64,000 nt of DNA from Kaistia algarum (GTDB taxonomy: Bacteria > Pseudomonadota > Alphaproteobacteria > Rhizobiales > Kaistiaceae). Every line of letters starts with the position of its first letter. Position 1 is the first letter of the stretch. A program made the position numbers and the translations under genes. Location of the stretch: positions 2,542,001 to 2,606,000 of the forward strand of contig NZ_JAPKNJ010000001.1 of assembly GCF_026343945.1 (NCBI RefSeq). The letters run 5' to 3'. Below, one piece after another: positions 44,227-51,348 of this stretch. The notes beneath the pieces are model-generated. The model searched no databases, was not told the DNA's origin, and saw only the letters and a list, made by a program, of their open reading frames with translations.

Positions 44227-44886
44227 TCAGGCCGTCTCGGGGATCGAGAAGCGGCCAGTTTCGGCGTCGAGCAGGTAGAGCTCGCCGGTTGAGATGTCGA
44301 ACCACGCGCCGTGCAACTCGATCTCGCCGATTTCCTCAAGGCTGCGGATCGTCGGGAAGGTGCGCAGATTCTCGACGGCCTTGCGGATCGAAGCGAATTC
44401 GAGTGCCCGCTGCGCGTCGTCCGTCTCCTTCGGATCGTCGCAGACGAGCGCTTCGGCCGGAGCGATCAGCGTGATCCATTTGCCGATGAAGTCGCTGGAG
44501 GCGAGGCCGACGCCCTGGCCGTCGCGGGCCGCCATATAGGCCTGCACGCCGCCGCAGCGGCCATGGCCGAGCACGACGATATGCTGGACCTTGAGGCCCA
44601 TGACGCCGAACTCGATCGCCGCCGAGGTGCCGTGATACTCGCCGTCCGGATCATAAGGCGGAACCAGATTGGCGACGTTGCGCACGACGAAGAGTTCGCC
44701 CGGCGCGGCGTCGAAGATGGTTTCCGGCGCGGCGCGGCTGTCGCAGCAGCCGACGATCATGGTGCGCGGCCGCTGTCCTGCTTCGGCAAGCACGCGGTAG
44801 CGCGAACTTTCCTGCGGCAGTCGCTGCTCGCGGAACGCCGCATAGCCGCGAATGAGACGGTTCGGGAACCTCGCAATCTGCGCCAT
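44227..44886 (-). CDS. β-class carbonic anhydrase
   Basis: A 219-aa zinc enzyme interconverting CO2 and bicarbonate. The zinc ligands and partner residues are visible in VGCCDSRAAP (Cys, Asp-Arg pair) and VLGHGRCGGVQA (His, Cys), with RNVANLVPPYDPDGEYHGTSAAIEFGV between them. This is the plant-type β-CA layout. The ATG at 44886 is favoured because GGAG stands 9 nt before it; a GTG at 44901 would add five residues. It could supply bicarbonate for pyruvate carboxylase, though the two are not linked. It is convergent with mntH. Confidence 0.92.
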   Translation of the reverse strand: MAQIARFPNRLIRGYAAFREQRLPQESSRYRVLAEAGQRPRTMIVGCCDSRAAPETIFDAAPGELFVVRNVANLVPPYDPDGEYHGTSAAIEFGVMGLKVQHIVVLGHGRCGGVQAYMAARDGQGVGLASSDFIGKWITLIAPAEALVCDDPKETDDAQRALEFASIRKAVENLRTFPTIRSLEEIGEIELHGAWFDISTGELYLLDAETGRFSIPETA

Positions 44887-45201
44887 CGGATTGAACTCCA
44901 CGCCATGGGATCGAACGACATCATGCAGTGCAGCAAGCCGCGCGCCGACGCAAGACCCCGCCTGCCGGCCAAACCCTTGGGCACTCGGTTGCCGCCTGGT
45001 GATCCCGGGCGGAGGTGTGTCCGGCTGTCACGGGCGCGACATTCCTGCAACCCCCTGCCAAGTTCTGGCGGCAAGCCGAGGCCGAACCTTGGAGCTGCGG
45101 GAACGAGGCTGTATTTTCATGTGAGCTGAATGTGAGATTCAGATCGACAGCGGATGCGACCGCGGGGGCAACGCGATGGCTGCTGGTGGGGGGATACCGA
45201 G
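44887..45201. other. Divergent intergenic region carbonic anhydrase / outer-membrane protein
   Basis: About 315 nt holding the promoters for both flanking genes. No operator, small gene or RNA structure with clear signature was seen. The last 90 nt before the outer-membrane gene are somewhat less GC-rich and are the likeliest promoter site. Confidence 0.4.
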
Positions 45202-45984
45202 ATGAAGAGCCTTATCGTTGCCGGAAGTCTTGCGGCAGGCCTCCTTTGCGGACCGGCTTTCGCGGCTGACATCGCCGAAGTCCCGGCCGCTCCGATGGAG
45301 TCGGCACCGACGAATGACTGGCGCTTTCAGGCGACGATCTATGGATGGCTCTCAGGGGTAAACGGCGATGTCGGCGCCAAGGGGCTTGGACCATTCGGGA
45401 TCGACGTGACGCCGATCGACGCTATCCAGAACCTCGATGGCGCGGTCATGGCCTCGTTCGCGGCGCAGAACGACCAGTGGCTGATCCTGACTGATTTTAT
45501 GTGGACGCAGATCAGCACCGACAAGACGATCGGCACGACGGGCATCAACTATTCTCAGGACCAGATAACGGTGCAGGGGGCCCTGGGCTATACGCTGCCG
45601 ATCAATATCGAGCGGCTCAAGGTGAGCGCCACGGTTGGTTTCCGCTATCAGAATCTCAGCGCCGATCTGTCGGCCGGCCCGGTTTATTCGTCGGTATGGA
45701 AAAGCGCTTCCGGTTCGGAGCAATGGATCGATCCGACCGTAGGCGTCTATGCCCATTATGATTTCAACGACAAATGGTTCATCAACGCTCTTGGCGATGT
45801 CGGCGGCTTCGGCGTCGGGTCGAACCTGACCTGGCAGGCCTTTGGCGCGCTCGGCTACAACTGGACCAAGACGATCTCGACCTCGATCGGCTACCGCGCC
45901 ATCTATGAGGACTACGAGAATGGCGGCTTCGTCTACAACACGACGCAGCAGGGCGTGTTCGCCGGCCTCGGCATTCACTTCTGA
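45202..45984 (+). CDS. Outer-membrane β-barrel protein
   Basis: A 260-aa exported protein. The signal peptide (1-21, MKSLIVAGSLAAGLLCGPAFA) is followed by a short Pro/Ala-rich linker, then alternating amphipathic strands: WRFQATIYGWLSGVNGDVG, WLILTDFMWTQIS, VSATVGFRYQNL, KWFINALGDVGGFGVG, FGALGYNWTKTISTSIGYRAIYEDYE, and a C-terminal GVFAGLGIHF ending in Phe, the signal for outer-membrane insertion. Size suits an 8-12 strand barrel of the Omp25/YfaZ-like type. The function is unknown. GGGGGGATACCGAG lies before the ATG. Confidence 0.85.
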   Translation: MKSLIVAGSLAAGLLCGPAFAADIAEVPAAPMESAPTNDWRFQATIYGWLSGVNGDVGAKGLGPFGIDVTPIDAIQNLDGAVMASFAAQNDQWLILTDFMWTQISTDKTIGTTGINYSQDQITVQGALGYTLPINIERLKVSATVGFRYQNLSADLSAGPVYSSVWKSASGSEQWIDPTVGVYAHYDFNDKWFINALGDVGGFGVGSNLTWQAFGALGYNWTKTISTSIGYRAIYEDYENGGFVYNTTQQGVFAGLGIHF

Positions 45985-45999
45985 GCGTTGAGGACCGGG

Positions 46000-46497
46000 C
46001 TACTCGGTCTCGCGCGGCGATACGCTGATCGGGTCGCTGGCCGGGAAGCTCTCTTCCAGCGCCTCGTCGAGCCGTTCGTCGAGATGCTCCGGCGTCTCGT
46101 CCGGCAGCGACGGCAGGATGTGCGTCTCGATCACCGATCCCTGCTTCAACGCCAGAGTCACCGGCGTCTTCTCGGCGATCTCGGCAAGGCGGGCGATCTG
46201 ATCCGGCGTCAGCTCGGCGCCGAAGCGCAGATGGCGCAGGATGTGGTTGTCCTTTGCCGTGCGGCTGTGCTCGATCTCGGCGTGGATCGTGCCGAGTTCC
46301 CAGCCCTTGCGCGCGGCATACATGCGCAGCGTGATGATGGTGCAGGCGGCAAGGCCGCTCATGACGAGATCGAACGGGCCGGGCGCCGTGCCACCGCCGC
46401 CCCGTGCCACCGGCTCGTCGGCGGCGATATTGTGCGGTCCGGCGGTCATGGCAACAGCGAAGTCCGCGCTGCCCAGCGTTGCCTTGATGGTCGGCAT
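46000..46497 (-). CDS. OsmC-family protein with acidic ESFPASDP tail
   Basis: A 165-aa protein. Residues 1-130 are an OsmC/Ohr fold: RGGGGTAPGPFDLVMSGLAACTIITLRMYAARKGW contains the first redox Cys. The second Cys, normally in a CPV motif near residue 110, is replaced by Thr (AEKTPVTLAL), so the usual two-Cys peroxidase cycle seems impossible without another thiol. The last 35 residues form a charged tail with LDEALEESFPASDP, a motif found on many otherwise unrelated small proteobacterial proteins. The ATG at 46497 has GGAG before it; an ATG at 46509 is possible. Confidence 0.82.
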   Translation of the reverse strand: MPTIKATLGSADFAVAMTAGPHNIAADEPVARGGGGTAPGPFDLVMSGLAACTIITLRMYAARKGWELGTIHAEIEHSRTAKDNHILRHLRFGAELTPDQIARLAEIAEKTPVTLALKQGSVIETHILPSLPDETPEHLDERLDEALEESFPASDPISVSPRETE

Positions 46498-46535
46498 GGT
46501 CGTCTCCATGATCGTGTCGACGATCTATCGCGCGA

Positions 46536-49500
46536 CTACCACTGGACTCGCAAGCCGAAGTTGCCCGACCAGGCGTCGCCGCTGTCGAGGGCCGAGGCGT
46601 AGCTCGCTTCGCCGTAAAGACTGGTGCCCGCCGCCAGACGCAGCGTGCCGCCGAGCCCGATCTGGCCGGTGAGCCGCCCCGGCTCCTGGGCCATCGTGGT
46701 GCCGCCGACTGCGACGTCGGTGTTGCCGACAAAGGCGTAATAGAGATTGGCGATTACGTAGGCGTTGTAGCGCATCGCATCCAGCGCGATGGCGTCGATG
46801 AACCCGGCATGCTCCAAGCGCAGGCCGGCGCGGCCGATCAGGCTCTGCCCATTGATGCTGGTGACGGTGGTTCCGTCCGCATCGGTCCAATCGTCTGCGC
46901 CGACCGAGGCGTAGAGAAGCTGCGCCTGCGGCACGATCGACCACGTCGGCGCCGGCTCGAAGCGTTTGCCGATTTCGAGGCTCAGCGCGGTTCCGAGGGC
47001 GGAATTGGCGCTGGCAAGCGTCGCCGCGTCGCTGACGGAGATGCCGGTGTCGAAATAGGTGACCTGCCCGACTGCGTCGGCGTAGAGGCCATCGCGGCCC
47101 CAATAGGTCAGCGTCCCGCCGAAGCCATAGGCGTCGCTGTCGATCCGGCCGGTGCCGGCCGTTCCATGCGAGCGCGTATCGACGGTCACCTGCGAGCGGC
47201 CGAAGGTTGCCGTCACACCGGCCGTGACCAGTCCCGGCACCGCGAGCGGCAATTCGCCTGCAATTCCGGTCTGCCCGAAGGCAAGGTCCTGCTGGTAGGG
47301 CGATCCTGTTTCCGGGCTCGCGCTCGCCGTCAGGCCCGCGCCGCGCACGAAAGCGCCACCGGGGACGGTGGTCGTCGCCGACCCCACGCTCCAGCCGCCG
47401 GTGCGCTGCTCCAGCGTGCCGATACTGGCAGTGCTATAGGCGAGCAGGGCCGACGGGTAGGCGCGATAGGTCTGCGCGGCGGCGGAAAGGTCGCTGCGAA
47501 GGTACCAGCTGCCATTGCCGGAATCCGCGCCGGTGCCGCCCTGATAGAGACGATAGTCATAGGCACCGGCGATGGTGCGGCCGAGCGTGAAGCCGTCCGC
47601 GGACGAACTGCCCGCCACGCTGACGATCTCGATGCCGTCGCCGGTCGTCTGTGCACCGAGGCCCCCGAGATTGACGACAGCCAGCCGCGTCGAACCGGAC
47701 ACGTTACCGCCGATGGCCAGCCGATCCGTCAGCGATGCATCGCCGCCGAGCACGGTACCGAGTGCGACGGTTCCCGTGCCCTCGTAATCGCCTGCTACCG
47801 TGAGCGTCGTGCCGGCGCCGCGGCCGAGAAGGGAGATCGTCCCGGCATTGGCGAGGCTCGCTACCGTCTCGTCGTAACCGGCGAGGTCGAGGATCGCTCC
47901 GGCCGATACGCTGAAGTCCGATGCCGGAGAGAAAGCGTCAACGGCGCCAGCGGCGAGCGTTCCCGCCTCGACGCGGGTCGTCCCGGCATAGAGATTGGTG
48001 CCGGTCAGGATCGTCGTGCCGCTGCCGGCCTGGCTGAGCGAGATCGACCCGGTGATGTCCGGGGCGAACACATAGGCCGCGTCGGAGTGATCGAAGACGA
48101 GGCTCGCCATGCCCGCACCGCCGGTCACCTCGCTGGCCAGCAGCGTTCCGGCGCCTGCGCCATTGCCGATCTGCAGCACTCCGGTCGATCCAGCGGCGCT
48201 GGCGAGCGTCACGATGCCGGCCCCATCGCCGACATCGACCACGCCGAGGCCGGAGAGGAAAAGCGTGCCACTGCCTTCCGCGCCGATCGCGAGGCTGTCC
48301 GATACGGTCCAGAGCGATCCCAGCCCGTCCACCGTGACGAGGCCGACGCCGGTTGCCGCTTCGCCGATGATGGCGGCGCCGCTTTCCGCGGTCGCGCCAG
48401 CCGTCACCTGCAATTCGCCATCGCCGGCCGCGCCGATGGTGATGTCGCCGGAGACGGCAAGGTCCGACCCCTCGGCATTGACCACGACAAGACCGCTCCC
48501 GGTTTCGTCGGCGCCGAGGATCACCTCGGTCGCCGAAGCCGTGCCACCCGCATCGAGGACCAGAGCGCCAGCACCGGCCGCGCCGACCGTCAGCGAGCCG
48601 GAGAGGGTAAGGGCCGAGCCGTCATTGCCGACGAGAACCGCGCCGGCTGCCGTTTGCGCCGCGCCGACGATGGCGTCCGCAGCGGAGACGGTACCGCCAT
48701 TGGCGATCTCGAGCCCGCCCGTACCGGCATTGCCCACCGTCAGCGTGCCGGCGACATCGAGACTGGAACCCGCATCGGTGACGAGCAGCGCCCCGGCCCC
48801 GGTCGCTTCCGCGCCTAGTGTTGCCGATCCGGCGGTGGCCGTGGCGCCGAGCGAGATCGTGGCGGCGCCATCGCCGGAAGCACCGATGGTCAGCGCATTG
48901 GCGACGTCGAGGCTGGAACCGGTGCCCGAGAGCGTGACGAGGCCGGACCCGTCTTCCGAGAGGCCGATCGTCGCCGAGCCGGCGGAGGCGGAGCCAGCAG
49001 AGTTGATGTCGAGCGATCCGGTGCCGGCGTCCCCGACGACCAGCGCATCGGTCACAGTGAGCGAGGACAGGGCGCCGGTGACCGCCACCGAACCCGTGCC
49101 GCCCGCGCTGGCGCCAAGGCTGGCGCTACCCGTCAGCACACTGCCGGCGGCCTCGACGGTCAGCGTCGCGCTGCCTTCCTCGCCGATTACCAGCAGGCCG
49201 TCATTGGTCCAGCTCGATCCGTCGCCGGTAACGAGTGCGATGCCGACGCCCGTCGGCTGGTCGCCCAGAGCCGCGCTGGCGGAGATCACGCTGCCGCCGG
49301 ATTCGACCGTCATCGAGCCCGATCCCGCCTCGCCCAGGACGAGCGCCCCCGTTATGGTCAGGGTCGAACCCGCTCCGGTGATGCGGATCGTTCCGGTGCC
49401 GCCCTCCAGCGATCCAGCCGTCGCGCTTGCGGTGTTGACGGTACTGCCGGCCTCGAGGAAGAGATTGCCCGTTCCTGCCGCGCCGATGGTCAGGCTGCCG

Positions 49501-50393
49501 GCATTGGTCCAGCTCGAACCGTCGCCGTTGAGCGTAACCGTCCCGCTGCCGCCGGCTTCGCTGCCGAGGGTCGACGCCAGGCTTGAAAGCGTGCCCGAGC
49601 CCTCAATGCGCAGGCTCGCCGTGCCTGCGCCGCCGAGGACCAGCGCGCCCTGCACTTCCAGCAGCGAATCCGCGCCAGTCACGAGGACCGTGCCCTGGCT
49701 ACCGGCGAGCGAGGCCGCCGTGAGATTCTGCGTATCGACCGTGGCGCCGGACGAGACGGTCAGGAAGCCGGTTCCTTCGTTGCCGACCGTCAGATCCTTG
49801 TTGGCGGTGACAAGCGTACCCGCGCCATCGACCGACAGCGTTCCCGTCGATCCGGCGCTGTCGCCGAGGACGACATCGCCGCCAAGCGTCGCGGTTGCCG
49901 ACATGTCGACGGTGAGCGTGCCGGTGCTGCCTGTCTCGCTGCCGATGATGACGTCGCCGCCGGAGGTCCAGTCGGAGCCGAGCCGCGTGACGGTAACGGC
50001 GCCGGTGCCGAACTGACCGATGATGGCGGTGTCGGTCGACGTCGTTAGCGTGCCGCCGCTGGTGATCGAAAGCGTGCCGGATGTCGTCTCATCCGTGCTG
50101 CCGAGGATGATGGTCGCCGCCGCCGCTCCGGGCGTGGTGATCTGCGCCTCGCCGCCATTGTCGATGACGACGATGGTGGCGGCGGTCGGCTCACCGGCCG
50201 GCGTCCAGTTGCTGCCCGTGGTCCAGTTGTCGGCGCCGGTGTTGTTCCAGATGCTTTGGGCGGAGGCGGCCGTGGAGGCGAGGAGCGAGGCGAGGATCGC
50301 GAGGCCAGCCCGTCGGACGATTGGTGATCCAGGCGAGACAGCCCGAATCCCTCTCCATCGTCGCGCCGCAGCCGACACTCGCGCCCCCATCAT
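46536..50393 (-). CDS. Autotransporter with ten 50-residue passenger repeats
   Basis: About 1285 aa. A long basic N-terminus (ARVSAAARRWRGIRA) and hydrophobic ILASLLASTAASAQ form an extended signal peptide. The Gly/Ser/Thr-rich passenger starts SIWNNTGADNWTTGSNW, as in other autotransporters, and contains ten uninterrupted repeats of exactly 50 residues (48297-49796) that should stack as a β-solenoid. A further segment leads to the autotransporter β-barrel of about 270 residues, ending in FGLRVQW, an aromatic C-terminus. Passenger sequence is almost free of Cys and Lys. The start is uncertain: ATG at 50393 or 50390, or GTG at 50450. It probably serves adhesion or surface display. A CtrA-like site lies upstream. 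Confidence 0.88.
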   Translation of the reverse strand: MMGARVSAAARRWRGIRAVSPGSPIVRRAGLAILASLLASTAASAQSIWNNTGADNWTTGSNWTPAGEPTAATIVVIDNGGEAQITTPGAAAATIILGSTDETTSGTLSITSGGTLTTSTDTAIIGQFGTGAVTVTRLGSDWTSGGDVIIGSETGSTGTLTVDMSATATLGGDVVLGDSAGSTGTLSVDGAGTLVTANKDLTVGNEGTGFLTVSSGATVDTQNLTAASLAGSQGTVLVTGADSLLEVQGALVLGGAGTASLRIEGSGTLSSLASTLGSEAGGSGTVTLNGDGSSWTNAGSLTIGAAGTGNLFLEAGSTVNTASATAGSLEGGTGTIRITGAGSTLTITGALVLGEAGSGSMTVESGGSVISASAALGDQPTGVGIALVTGDGSSWTNDGLLVIGEEGSATLTVEAAGSVLTGSASLGASAGGTGSVAVTGALSSLTVTDALVVGDAGTGSLDINSAGSASAGSATIGLSEDGSGLVTLSGTGSSLDVANALTIGASGDGAATISLGATATAGSATLGAEATGAGALLVTDAGSSLDVAGTLTVGNAGTGGLEIANGGTVSAADAIVGAAQTAAGAVLVGNDGSALTLSGSLTVGAAGAGALVLDAGGTASATEVILGADETGSGLVVVNAEGSDLAVSGDITIGAAGDGELQVTAGATAESGAAIIGEAATGVGLVTVDGLGSLWTVSDSLAIGAEGSGTLFLSGLGVVDVGDGAGIVTLASAAGSTGVLQIGNGAGAGTLLASEVTGGAGMASLVFDHSDAAYVFAPDITGSISLSQAGSGTTILTGTNLYAGTTRVEAGTLAAGAVDAFSPASDFSVSAGAILDLAGYDETVASLANAGTISLLGRGAGTTLTVAGDYEGTGTVALGTVLGGDASLTDRLAIGGNVSGSTRLAVVNLGGLGAQTTGDGIEIVSVAGSSSADGFTLGRTIAGAYDYRLYQGGTGADSGNGSWYLRSDLSAAAQTYRAYPSALLAYSTASIGTLEQRTGGWSVGSATTTVPGGAFVRGAGLTASASPETGSPYQQDLAFGQTGIAGELPLAVPGLVTAGVTATFGRSQVTVDTRSHGTAGTGRIDSDAYGFGGTLTYWGRDGLYADAVGQVTYFDTGISVSDAATLASANSALGTALSLEIGKRFEPAPTWSIVPQAQLLYASVGADDWTDADGTTVTSINGQSLIGRAGLRLEHAGFIDAIALDAMRYNAYVIANLYYAFVGNTDVAVGGTTMAQEPGRLTGQIGLGGTLRLAAGTSLYGEASYASALDSGDAWSGNFGLRVQW
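48297..49796 (-). repeat. Ten tandem 150-bp repeats coding 50-residue units
   Basis: Counting residues, ten successive units each have exactly 50 amino acids with pattern L-x-hydrophobic-G-x-x-G-x-G near the start, a G-[GA]-[ST]-[VA] turn at about 17-20, a G at about 28, another G-x-G near 33-35, and G-[SA]-x-x-x-V at 43-48. The units are diverged from each other at sequence level, so the array is old and not due to recent slippage. Three shorter related units precede it toward the N-terminus. Confidence 0.85.
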
Positions 50394-50465
50394 GCCCCGA
50401 AAAGCGGTCCGCCGAACGCAACACCAGATGCGACGGATCCTGGAGGTCACTGTGTCGAATCGAGC

Positions 50466-50481
50466 TTAATGGCGGGTTAAC
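50466..50481. promoter_or_regulatory. CtrA-type site TTAA-N7-TTAAC
   Basis: TTAA at 50466-50469, seven bases, then TTAAC at 50477-50481: the full consensus for the alphaproteobacterial cell-cycle regulator CtrA. It lies 73 nt upstream of the autotransporter ATG at 50393 (16 nt from the alternative GTG), in promoter position. TTAA pairs at this spacing are rare in DNA this GC-rich. Confidence 0.5.
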
Positions 50482-50614
50482 CATAACCCTTCGCCATCAA
50501 GCTCTTGCGTGAAACAGTGGACAAAGGAGTTGCGGAAGTATCGAAGCCCGCCGGGCTGTCCCAATCGCGGCGGGGGGGCGCCGCGACGGCCTTGCGAGGG
50601 CGGAGAGACGCGTT

Positions 50615-51322
50615 TCAGAGCTTTGCCGTCTTCCGCCACAGGCCGGCCCCGCCTTCGATGCCGGCATCGTTGGAGGCGACGGAGACGGAGGATGGCAGGT
50701 CGAACTCGACATGCTTGGAGTTGCCGCCGCCCAGATAGAGATGGTCGTAGTGGAGCAGGGTGTAGAGAATGCCGACTGTCTTCTCGACGCGGTGGTTCCA
50801 GTGCTTCTTGCCCTCGGCTTCGAAGGCAGCGTTGCCGAGATATTCGTCATAGGTCTTGTCGTCATGCAGCGGATGATGGGCGAGTTCCATATGCGGCATC
50901 AGATCGCCGTCGCGAAACAGAGCTGTTCCGGCGCCGGTGCCGAGCGTCAGCACCATTTCGAGGCCCTTGCCGGCAACGATGGCGAAGCCCTGCATCTCGG
51001 CGTCGTTGATCATCCGCGCAGGATGGCCGCCGAACACCTTCGAGATCGCGTCGGCGAGCGCGAAGCCCGACCAGTCCTCGGTGCCGAGATTGGGAGCGGT
51101 CAGCACCGTTCCGTTCCGGACGACACCGGGGAAGCCGACCGAGATCCGGTCGAAGGCGGGGAAGCCATTTGTCAGCCCCGAAACCGCATCCAGGAACGCC
51201 TTGGGCGGGCAGGGGTGCGGCGTCGGCACGCGTGCCCGTTCCGTCAGCATCCGTCCGCTCTCGTCGATTACCGCCGCCTTGAGGCCCGTACCGCCGACAT
51301 CGATCGCCAATATGCCCGCCAT
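50615..51322 (-). CDS. ROK-family kinase, probable polyphosphate glucokinase
   Basis: A 235-aa sugar kinase. ILAIDVGGTGLKAAVID is the phosphate-binding opening, ISVGFPGVV and NDAEMQGFAIVAGKGLEMVLTLGTGAGTALF contain the catalytic Asp and the ATPase motif, and LYLGGGNSKHV is the adenosine-type loop. The short length and absence of the CxCGxxGC zinc motif of typical ROK proteins resemble polyphosphate-dependent glucokinases. It would make glucose-6-phosphate from glucose released by the neighbouring glucoamylase, feeding zwf. GGAG stands 6 nt before the ATG at 51322; a GTG at 51352 overlapping the glucoamylase stop (GTGA) would add ten residues. Confidence 0.85.
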   Translation of the reverse strand: MAGILAIDVGGTGLKAAVIDESGRMLTERARVPTPHPCPPKAFLDAVSGLTNGFPAFDRISVGFPGVVRNGTVLTAPNLGTEDWSGFALADAISKVFGGHPARMINDAEMQGFAIVAGKGLEMVLTLGTGAGTALFRDGDLMPHMELAHHPLHDDKTYDEYLGNAAFEAEGKKHWNHRVEKTVGILYTLLHYDHLYLGGGNSKHVEFDLPSSVSVASNDAGIEGGAGLWRKTAKL

Positions 51323-51348
51323 GCTCGTCTCCTTCTTCGGCTCGTCGC

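Noticed and set aside
48297..49796. Regular 150-bp repeats considered as CRISPR or satellite DNA
   Set aside because: The repeats are coding, diverged and without spacers; they encode passenger units of an autotransporter.
48109..50016. A 635-codon open frame on the plus strand within the autotransporter
   Set aside because: It mirrors the repetitive passenger; its Pro/Ser/Val repeats follow from the complementary strand of the 150-bp units.
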